DNA of 64,000 nucleotides from NCBI GenBank assembly GCA_916613615.1, contig OU744724.1, positions 22,430,171 to 22,494,170 on the forward strand, given 5' to 3'. Shown one piece after another: positions 50,973 to 61,500 of the stretch (its first letter is position 1; every line of letters starts with the position of its first letter). Under the pieces are notes generated by a model. The model was not told the origin of the DNA, made no database searches, and saw only the letters and a list, made by a program, of their open reading frames with translations. Origin of the DNA: Steromphala cineraria (taxonomy: Eukaryota; Mollusca; Gastropoda; Trochida; Trochidae). The position numbers and the translations under genes were made by a program.

Positions 50973-53965
50973 GAGATCAAAGATGGAAGCAAGACTAATT
51001 ATACACTTGTCAACGAGATATTGACTATGGTTACCCCATGGACTGCACAAAATATGAGATGAGAAAATGTATAATTCATTCACTGTCGTTTGTTATACAT
51101 CAAACTCAAACCAAATCAAGTTATCTAATATGAAAATATTGTTTAGCGCTACTGTTTAATTCTCAAGGGAATGTCCTCAGTGACATGTATTCCACACTCG
51201 TCGCCTCCTCAATCGAACAGCGGTGATAATTTCTCGCTCCCCTTATCTCATATTGATGAATGGCCTGTGAAACCACGGATGAGTTTTGTGACACGTTTTT
51301 CGATAGGGGCGTCTGCCGTTAACGTCGCTGTTTCACGGCGGTCGGGAAAATTTGCTGAATTTTTCACTCGTTAAACGCAACATGCCGATGCAGGGAAGGT
51401 TTGGTCAGAAGGAGCTTGAGTTGGTCATTTAGAAAATCGATAGTTTCGGGGTCAGGGCGTTGGTTGGGTCGAATAGACGACAAGACTCAGTTTAGTGCAA
51501 GGGCTCTCTTGCCCATAAAAGCTAAATCAGAAATCATGGCACATGCGTAGTATGCAATATAGCCCGGAACACTTTCGTAGTTAATGGATATCATTATTAC
51601 AATACATTTTAACTTGTTAGTTTTTTTAATTACAAATATGTTTTTGTTATCTGACTCAATATGGCCAACATACTGGAGTTACTTTAAAGCCATATGTTTG
51701 TTACTTTCCCTGTAATTTTGTATTGATTTATGCAGAATCAAAAACCCAACACAGTAAATCATCTATCTTGCCAGTTAAATAATTCAACACAATTTATCGA
51801 TTTATCGATTCTTACTGTCACCAACTGTAATTGTAAAGTATTTACTGCGTAGAAAACATTATTCGGTATCTCGACCAGTGCCAAAACACTGCGTTAATAT
51901 TTGAAAAAAAGTCAGTTCTGTTCTAATACACACATGATGTAAGATCGTAGCTGTTGCTTAAAACTGAGAATGCGCTCGATCATCAATTTTTAAAAGTCAT
52001 ATAACTATGATTTTGATTAAAATAAACAATCGTAAAATTAATTAGATTTTTAATTGAATAATTTTAGATTTGCATAGGGTACGACGATATAAAAGCCATA
52101 GAAGCATATTTGAGCAAAGCGTGGAAACTCGACTCAACATGCATGCCCCAAAGCGGGCATAAATGATCTATATTTCAAGAAAAAGTTTTTCTTTAAAGAA
52201 GTGATTTAGGTTATTGAAAGATACATTCGTAAAGATTTTGATAAAGTATAGACAAAGAGAAACACAGTTATCAAACGAAATAAAAATGCGATTATTCTAA
52301 ATTTATAAGGTTCCCACTTTATCCCAATCGCCTCTCTTTCCAAAACTAATACTTTATTGATACCATTGGACCAATCAGACATCAGTTAAAGTATATAATA
52401 ACGAGATGCATGCGATGGAGATTGAAGGTTGAGGCATTCAAGCACCATGGTTGAACAGTTCATAGGTATGTGATTGTTTTCCGGTTCTGAGAATACATTT
52501 TTGGGAGAACCTTTCTTATGTCAATACTTGTCAACAAAAGACCCACAATAAGTAAAACATTAACATGAATCAACAGTGAGGAAGTTGACACATATGACAA
52601 TATTCCTTGAATATACGAGACAAAAACATACTTTTGATATCATGCATTTGATTTATTAATCTGTATTATTATTTTTCTTCAGTAGTTGGTTGCATGAACA
52701 TTCAGCTCAGTTTTATCTGTTATCAATCAATAGTGTTGTACAATCCAGTTAAAACTAGCTTTGTATTGTATCGACCCATCAGTCCTCACGTATGGGACGT
52801 AAACATTATATACAACTAGTTTTAACTAGATTGTAGTATTGAAAGACCTACCAATGGTAAAACATTTTCTTAATTTGATTGATTTACAAAAAAATACACT
52901 TAAATGAGCAGAGCAGCAAAAAAGTCGGGCGAGTGTTGCTTATGAATAATTAGCGTGTCTTCACTTCTAAAACCGACATGTGTAACGAGAAAACACAAGC
53001 GTTCACTGAAGTCACCTGTCAGTAGTTCCAGCCTTTACATGAAATCTGCATCAAAGCTTGTCCATAAAATGAAAGTTGTGGATTGAGTCTAACACGTCAT
53101 TTTGAAACGTTTTTGGGCCATACAATCGGTGATCAACCTTGAGAGCTTAACAATCGCAGTTAAATCTTTTTTCTGCAAACTAATGAAATGAAACGAAATA
53201 AGCCGTGTGTCAAAGTAAAGTGACCAATGATTATCAATCTGGCAGTCCCTGATCTTTGAATACACACGCTTCCAAGCACCTAGAGTGCAAGAGAACATAA
53301 CAACATGCCGATCCTTGGTTTACATGTACTATTCAAACAATACACTTAGAGACAACGTTAGCGGTGGTCTAACGTAACATGCATCGGCCTACGTGCATGT
53401 AAGAGACTGGTTTTTGTGTCTCTGATATCCATACAACCACTTTGTTCAGTTAACGCACTGAGTTACCAATAGAAATGAAGGAACAATGGAGCTTTTTGTA
53501 AAAAGGATGGTTGTTTCTCTTTTTTTCAAATTTCAAAAGAGATTCAAAATTTTAAAAAAAGCTTTACAACTTGTACAAAAACAAATTACTATGATCATTT
53601 TCGAGTTTTGGACGTTCTGGTACTCTCATTATTTTATTGTTTATTTTTTACTTAGATCATGTCAGATAAATAATTGTTCTATATTACTTTTAATGATGGT
53701 AATATTCAACCATTTCCTTACTGCCACTTCTCTTTAATTGTCATGAAGTTGGACATAACTTGATGATGCTAACTTGGACTGTTTGTACTTCCAATACTTC
53801 CCAATACTTCTGTATTGGTTTGTTGTAATTTTGACTTGTGTCAGTTGTTAAGTATTAACATTATGTAAACAGACTTGACCTTTTTGGACTGCTTTTGGAA
53901 GGTTAGATCATATCTCAATGATGATGTACACATGGAATGTAGAAGCATGGATATATCAGGTGGCT
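50973..53965. other. intergenic; one weak inverted repeat, no gene seen
   Basis: The stretch 52735-52847 is a diverged foldback (TACAATCCAGTTAAAACTAG against TACAACTAGTTTTAACTAGA). The ORF at 51171-51374 has no recognisable domain. The rest is AT-rich without support for exons. Confidence 0.5.
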
Positions 53966-54404
53966 TTATAGAGCCAGTGGCTCTGTAGCTCATCAGGCTA
54001 CATATCAATTTTGCTTTAGGGTGTGGCAAATGTGGTTCCCCCCTTACTTTGGACCACAGGGTCACCAAATGTACAATTTGGAATCCTCCTTAACTTAGCA
54101 GTTTGCCTAAAAGTTTCAGCTTTCTAGGCCTGATGCTTCTTGGGAAAAAGATGAAATTAGGTTAAAGGGTGTGGCCCCTGAGGCCCTTATTAGGGGCCAC
54201 AGTGCCACAAAGCTATAAATCATAATCCTCACTAGCCAAGGAGTATGTACACAAAGTTTCAGCTGTCTAGGCCGTATGCTTCTGGAGAAGAAGTCGAAAT
54301 TCCACAAAGTTTGCGGATGGATGGACGGATGGACGGACCGACGCCGGACACCATGCCATGCCATAAGCCCATCGGGCCTTATACAGGCCAGATGAGCTAA
54401 AAAT
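53966..54404 (+). repeat. AGCTCATCAGG repeat family, compact copy with both ends
   Basis: Head ATAGAGCCAGTGGCTCTGTA then GCTCATCAGG. Two body units follow, then the tail GGACGGACCGACGCCGGACA and CATAAGCCCATCGGGCC, ending CCAGATGAGCTAAAAA. Head and tail share inverted AGCTCATC(A/T)GG. This is the best copy for a consensus because it is not expanded. Confidence 0.9.
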
Positions 54405-54515
54405 GCATTACCAACTTTAGTCATACTGCCGGACTAGTGATCGTAGCTCAGTGAAATGTCAACACTTCCCATTGTTGTCTATGACATTGAAAAGGACAGG
54501 TAATGTATTCTGTTT

Positions 54516-56771
54516 ATGAAAAGAACTTCCGCTTCTAACTTGAATTGTAATGATAAAGTGTTAATCAATTGGATATATGCCACAAAAAGTCTGGAAGCAT
54601 GTATGACCGACATTGCCAACTGGACAAACTGCAACATGTTGAAGATCAACAGAGATAAGACAGAGATGATTGTCTTCCAACCCAAAGGTCATCCTCAAAT
54701 TAAGAAGGACATCAAGTTGAATGCTGGATGCAGCACTATCCAAGCAGTAGACTCTGTTAAGAACCTTGGAGTCTACTTTGACAGCACTCTCTCAATAGAG
54801 AAGCAGGTAAACTCCATCAGTAAATCCAGCTTCTATCAAATCAGGAATCTTGGAGCCACCAGACCCTACATCACAGAGGACTGTTGCAAGACACTGGTGC
54901 AATCCCTTGTGACTTCCCGTCTGGACTATGGTAACGCACTCCTCTGTGGATTACCCCAGTCTCTCATATCTCGCCTACAGAGAGTGCAGAACAGCGCCGC
55001 ACGATTGATTACACGCTCGAGGAAACGAGACCACATCACACCTATTCTAATGGACTTGCATTGGTTACCCGTTAACCTGAGATGTCAACACAAGATCCTG
55101 ACATATGCCTATAAAGCATTGCATTGCACAGCCCCAAGTTACCTTCAGGAGCTTATCACTCCATATCGGCCATCAAGATCCCTTCGGTCCCAAACAGCTT
55201 CACTAATCACTGTTCCTAAGACCAGAACTGTGACACATGGCGACAAGCGCTTCGACAAAATGGCATCAACTCTTTGGAACGATTAATGCCTGAGTTACAC
55301 CAAGGTCGTTCTCACTACGTCCTACTCCGTCCAAAATTAAAAGCAAAACGGCCTCGGACGGGATGGAAACGAGTAACGATTGTTTATATTTTATCCAGTT
55401 CGTTCATACACAGTTCTCAGCACGTTCATCTAGTCTTTATCCCGTACTCAGGCAGTTTCTAACACGTTTAGATCGGATAGTATTGCCCGTTTCAGGACGT
55501 CTTCAACCAGTTTAATTCCGTTCTTAGACAGTTCATATCCGCTCTAAACTAGACCAATCTAGTTCTTGATACGCACAATTCCATCCTAGCTGCGACCAAC
55601 TCGTTTTAAGACAATTCTTTTCGTTTTCACTACGTCCTGATACCGTTCTCAGTGCGTCCTAATTGTAAAATCATCCAGTTCTGGCCCGTTTTCAATAAAA
55701 ACACAGCACGTCCTTGTCCGTTCTAATTAGCGTTCTCAATTTCAAGGTGAAAACATCATGTCTCCCAAATAGAAGTATGGTCAGAAGAAGGTTGTTCACA
55801 GGAAATCAAATACCAGATCCACTAGCCCTGTAGAAGCCATAGTGGCCGAGGCAAACAACACTTCACATTGTTTCTCTGCTTCCATCACAAACTGTAGGAA
55901 ACCCTTATTCATCATGCTGAGAGCTTCAAGTAACTTAATTGCTTCATGTTTCTCTTATCACTTCTGTACCCCGAATGATAAAATTATCATTTTACTTGTG
56001 TATGTATACCCGTCCTGACATACCGAATTGCAAACGTAGTAAGAACTGTGTGAGAATTTTGAAAAAGTACTAAGAACGTGTAGAACGCAATGAGGACCTT
56101 ATTTGAACTTTTATGACTGTGTAAGAACGTACTACACACTGAATCGGAACATTTTCAATATTTTACACTTATTAGGACGTACGAACAACTGACTATGGTC
56201 GTACTGAGAACGAGTTACACTGAGTGTGAGGACGGAATGGACGGGGTGGAAACTGTGCACAAACGTATTGCAATCGATTCCCGACTGCGCTACGTTCTTA
56301 CTCGTCCTTAGTCAGATCGAAGTACGGCAGTTCCGTTCGCAGTACGGCAATCCCGTTTTCAGTACGTTTGTACTCAGTTCAATTTCAGGACGGGGAGAAC
56401 GTTTAACATGTCAAACGTTCTGGAGCACCTTCCCGTTTTTAGTACGTCCGAGCCAGTTCATAAAGTTCGTAAACAGTTGCCACAACGTCCATTTCGTCCT
56501 CGGACAGTTCTCAGACAGTTTGAGCCCGTTCTGAGAAAAATCCAAGAACTTACTGAGAACGGGCTTGGTGTAAAGGGGGTATTACCAGCTACCATCAAAG
56601 ACTCAGAATCCTATATCTCATTCAAGAGGGGCGTCAAAACCTATTTTTATGAGAATGCCTATATTCATCAGCAGTAGGCTCTGACTGTTTTGTGAAGCGC
56701 CTTAGAGTGGTTTTAAGCTAAGCTATATAGGGCGCTATAGAAATGTTGCATATTATTATTATTATTATTAA
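54516..56771 (+). pseudogene. 5'-truncated CR1/L2/Jockey-type LINE, split by an insertion
   Basis: The frame from 54516 to 55286 gives the C-terminal part of a LINE reverse transcriptase, with NMLKINRDKTEMIVF, KNLGVYFDSTLS, LVTSRLDYGNALLCGLP, LQRVQNSAARLITR and HWLPVNLRCQHKILTYAYKAL. It breaks at LWND and resumes at about 56583 as LPATIKDSESYISFKRGVKTYFYENAYI with a stop at 56675. A 3' UTR and an ATT-repeat tail follow (56753-56771). The catalytic domain lies 5' of the truncation and is missing. The break is a 1295-bp insertion at 55286-56580. Removing it leaves the join one base out of frame, so the copy was probably already dead or lost a base. Confidence 0.9.
55282..56584. mobile_element. 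1295-bp element inserted in the LINE, inverted ends with GTTCTCAGTACGTCC-type motif arrays
   Basis: ATTA stands on both sides (55282-55285, 56581-56584). Inside, the left TTACACCAAGGTCGTTCTCA and the right end (reverse complement) TTACACCAAGCCCGTTCTCA form inverted repeats. Both arms are filled with diverged GTTCTCAGTACGTCC-like words, forward on the left and mixed on the right. The centre (about 55745-55980) is different in character: on the minus strand it reads MNKGFLQFVMEAEKQCEVLF then ASATMASTGLVDLVFDFL and a stop, perhaps a captured gene fragment. No transposase was seen. Confidence 0.75.
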
Positions 56772-56777
56772 TATGTA

Positions 56778-57140
56778 ATGTCGATTGTCCGTCCAATTGA
56801 CATGTACCAGTTTTGTCTTGAGACCAAATTTCTGAACAGATATTCTGTATTTCCTGTTTCTGCTCTGAAGTCGTCGGCAGTGTTTTTACTTATTGTTTGG
56901 TCTAAGCTAGTATTTCATCGATATAGCCATGAGTTCGAAATCAAAATAATATTGATGCCATGGAATCTCATAAACTACAGATGGCCACGCTGTCCAAGAC
57001 CTTTTCTTTCAATTGGGATTCGTTTGAAATAAACAGCAGACATTGAAAAGCTTTAAAACCCGTCCAAGATATCGTATGCTAAGTGAAGTTTCAAATAAAA
57101 TTGTTTTGAAGTGGTCGTCTTGATTTTAAGAATCGATGTC
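56778..57140. other. intergenic, no gene seen
   Basis: Short stretch after the LINE tail. No supported exon. Confidence 0.5.
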
Positions 57141-57141
57141 A

Positions 57142-57387
57142 GGCACTGTATATATTGAATAGACTAAAAGTTTGAGTCTCTAAAATGAAAATACATATTA
57201 AATGTAGCCATCTGCTATTAAAATTGAAAGGAGCCCACTGAAGCTGTTCATTTTCAGAAACTGCGGCACTGTATATATTGAATAGACTAAAAGTTTGAGT
57301 CTCTGAAATGAAAATACATATTAAATGTAGCCATCTGCTATTAAAATTGAAAGGAGCCCACTGAAGCTGTTCATTTCAGAAACTGCG
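57142..57387. repeat. 123-bp tandem duplication, 2 nearly identical copies
   Basis: Both copies start GGCACTGTATATATTGAATA (57142 and 57265) and end GAAGCTGTTCATTT...CAGAAACTGC. They differ by about two bases, so the duplication is recent or homogenised. Confidence 0.95.
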
Positions 57388-58579
57388 GCGATCTAGACTT
57401 GCTACAATAATGTAGACTTGTATGGAGATACATTCAGAATTTAACAAGAATATAATGAAATTTATATTTTTTATGGAACCAAGTTTCGCAACAATTGTTT
57501 AAAGATTTAAATAAGACTTACCTGTTTGACTGAACGGCATTCCAGAAGTTGGGAGTGCAAGGATGATAGGCCTATATATTTTTGGGATTAACAACTGCTT
57601 TATTTTCACAACATTCACGCTTCGGTATAGATTCTTATAGCACATTTGCTAGGAACGTTGTAGGCCTAATATCTTTCGATACGTCGTTAATTTACCATAG
57701 AATATCTTCAATATGTCTTCAACGTATTAGCCTATGTAGCAGAATATAAAAGGGATAAAAAATATACAACCATGGACATCAATTAACTTTGTTATTTTGA
57801 AATACAAAATGAGAATTTACTAACTGTTATAATAAGTACATTAAATGTAACTAATTAAATTCCAAAAATTCGTTTATATTGGAAGTTTATGAAATTACTG
57901 AAAAACTAGCATTAAAGTCACGTGTATGACCAACTACGAAAACTGTAAATTCAACTGTAGTTTGGGCCACTATATAGATCTACAATAAGGAAAAAATAAC
58001 CATTTGGCTAATTATTTGTATCATTCATTTTTTTTATAATTCCTGTATCTATATGCTTTTAAATTGTTTGTGAATTTTAGATTTGTTCTCAATAAAGCAG
58101 TCCATATTGGAGAAATACACATTAGAGGCATATGCATATAGCTATTGAACTTTTTAAAAATCAATTTCATACATTTATGAAATAAATGTGAAGCAATTGA
58201 AGTAACAATGTATTCGTTTATAATTAGCAGCCATTGTAATGAATTCAATAAGTCATTGTATACAAGGAGATAAATATAGAATAGGATGTAACTGTGTCAA
58301 AAGATAGGGCAAGGATAGTATCATTACTGAAGCCAGAACAGATGTTCAAAGGGAGGTCACTCTCATTTTCTAACCTGGACGAAAAATCGATAAGAAATAT
58401 GGATATCGTTTGTGTCGGTTCGCTGCAGTAAATGTTCTGGAAATGTGTTGTTTAATGTCTATATTATTATTGTAAATGATAGATAATGGTTTGATATTAA
58501 TATAGACATTATAAGTAAGACAGCTGTGGCAATGTAGAAATAGTTTCATCAAGGCCTTTCGAGGAATACACCAAGCATC
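57388..58579. other. upstream region of LCLAT1; one dispersed-repeat fragment
   Basis: AT-rich. At 57585-57660, AACAACTGCTTTATTTTCAC and CGCTTCGGTATAGATTCTTA relate to the family at 29595. No promoter motif or leader exon could be defined. Confidence 0.45.
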
Positions 58580-61500
58580 ATGGCAAGGAACGTCTTTGGA
58601 GGACTGGTGTTTTCTTCATCACTCTACTTTACTTGCTTTTTCGGTTCCATCGTCTTTTTGATGCCATTTTTACCTCTGATAATTATTAAACCGAAATTGG
58701 CCCGGCGAGTATTGGACTTCTTTCTGTACCTGTGGTTTTCACTGGCTGTGGTAAGTTTTCATGGTGGAGAAATTATAAAAATATGGTTTCATTAGAAATC
58801 CTTATTTCATTTGATATGAATCAACTAATGAAGTTTTATCCATAGATATATGCAATTATTTTTGCAATTTTTAGTCCTCGCCAATGTTTGACAAAATATG
58901 AAACCTCTACCTTAAATCTGTGCAGGTGCAACAAATTGCCAACAATTATTAAATTCAAATACCTATTTGACCCAATTCATAATTCAAGGTATTGTAGGCA
59001 AATATTGGAGACAGGAGAAGTATTCTTTTCGAGACCATATATAAAAAAAGCTTTTGAACAAATGGAAACACTTCTAATTCTGTCATTGTACATACATTAA
59101 AACAAACTCTGTTAACTAATATTAATGGTTATACATTTCATATGAGTATATGTCGGTTAATCGGTTAACTGACTTAGAAAAAAAAAAGGTATTCAAAATT
59201 ATGGTTGCTTTGCTAAATCAAACTTGTCGGTTATTGAATGCAGGCGATAATTATTTCAAAGCGCCCTTTCACACTACCTTATATCCAAGGCAGACGATTA
59301 TTCAGGGATATACGTCATGTTTGCTCTCGATATTATCCCAAGGCTTAGTCAAATCTTGTGTTGGTAATCTCCTAACCTCAAGTCAATGATTATTCAACAG
59401 TCAAGAGTCAAAGTGTAAATGCCGAGACCCGAGTAAGCAAATCATTCTGCTACTTACATTTTTTCATGTTTGACAGTTACTATATCATAAATCATGTTTA
59501 TTTGACTGCAAAGTACCTGCCATGATAGCAACCCTTTTTGGTCTTGTTACTGATATGTACCGTAATTTTTCTATTAATTTGACCCTCAAATTTTCAAAAT
59601 ATTCCATTGCTCATTCGGCACTATGGTTGAAATATAAGATAAATATCATGAACATGTGTATAATTCTTTTTTTATGGATGATAACATAATAATTGTTATG
59701 TCATCATTATTAATATTTGGAACTGTTTACTGCAATTGATATAATTATGCTTACCAATTATTTTTCAGCAAAAAATTAGTTTTAATGAAATATATTAGTA
59801 ATCGGAGCAACTTCAATCTTATAGCACTTGAAATTTTAGAAGTGATTTGAATTTGTGACCTCAGTAAAACATTATGTGGTCGAATTATTAGAGAAGGAGA
59901 GAAGTCAATTAATGGAGAATTTATAGTTTACCCCTTATCTATTTTGGCCGGTTGTATTTCAGATTTTGAACTGTGCATGTTATATAGTAATTTGTAAGTC
60001 AGACCCTGTGATATTATGGGACTACCATCTTATCTTACAGACATACCCCGATAATCTTGACACTTCATCTCCATAAGCCATAGCTATTCTGTATTGGGTT
60101 TCAATAAGGACTCAATACACTTTGATCTTCAGATTGTTTTGTTTAAGGCTTAAATAACTTCCTAGTACAAAGTGTACTTTTTGGTTTAGATAATTAGCAG
60201 ACAAAATTCTTGAAATAATTCAAGTTAAGAAAACTTCTGTATTTGATTTCTCATACTGTTTCTGGGCTACTGCTTGCCCCTACTTCAGATGTATTCCATG
60301 CCTACTTCAGACAACTTCAGATCATTTATTCCATGATATTTGTCTTATCACACCAACTTCTAAACCCCTTTGATTTGATTTTACAGAATTTCAAAAAACT
60401 TTAGATAAGTATTACTATCAATTACAGAAATGTTTCAATGGTTTTTAATATGAAAATTCAAAACATACCTTAAAAACATGAAAGATTTTCGTCTGCTAAG
60501 ATTTAAAAGTAGAGAGTAGACAGAACATTGCTATTACTGCCACTATACATATCTGATGCCTAGATTCATCACTTTATTTTTTAATGCAAATAGTATATAA
60601 ATTATGAATTTAGGTCTTCATGTTTGCATAATTAAGGCATTTTTGTATATGATTAAGCTTAAATTGAAGTTCTATTAACAATTTATGGATTGTTTCATGC
60701 AAAAAATAAAAAATGAGAAAGAATATTTGAGCAAAACAGTGATCTGTATTTTGGCTAAATGCAAACACCCTGGTCACATTTTTCCATAGCAAATAATAAT
60801 GTATTTAAGATTCAGGGACTGGGAAAGACCCGTTTCACAATGGGTCTTTTTCCGAGTTTTTAGTCCTATTCTGAATTGGTCATTAGTAATTTCAAAATTT
60901 TAATGTGCATCCAATGTGCAAGGCCCATGCTCTACTCCCTGCCATTCCTAATCACTGGGCGTGATTTTGAACCATCATCAAAAAGTTGCTTCCACAAATT
61001 AAATCCATAACTGTAGCCTTGTGATTGTTTCACAGGCCGTCTACGAAGTAGTGCTGGGAGTATCTATAAAGATTCAAGGACGACCAGCTAAGGCAACGGA
61101 GAGCGTTCTCATCTTGATGAACCACCGGACCCGCCTTGACTGGCTCTTCCTCATGTCCTACCAGATCAGATGTGGATCTCTCCAACACTACAAGATCTCT
61201 CTCAAGGATCAGCTCAAACTTGTCCCGGGGGCAGGTGAGAATGATTGACTGGGTGGATGGATGAATGAATCGATGGATGGATGAATGAATCGATGGATGG
61301 ATGAATGAATCGATGGATGGATGAATGAATCGATGGATGGATTGATGGATAAATGAATTGATGGATGGATGAATGAATCGATGGATGGATTGATGGATAA
61401 ATGAATTGATGGATGGATGAATGAATCGATGGATGGATTGATGGATGAATGAATCGATGGATGGATGAATGAATCGATGGATGGATTGATGGATAAATGA

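Noticed and set aside
51171..51374. 67-codon ORF on the plus strand
   Set aside because: No domain, signal, splice partner or repeat link; typical chance ORF.
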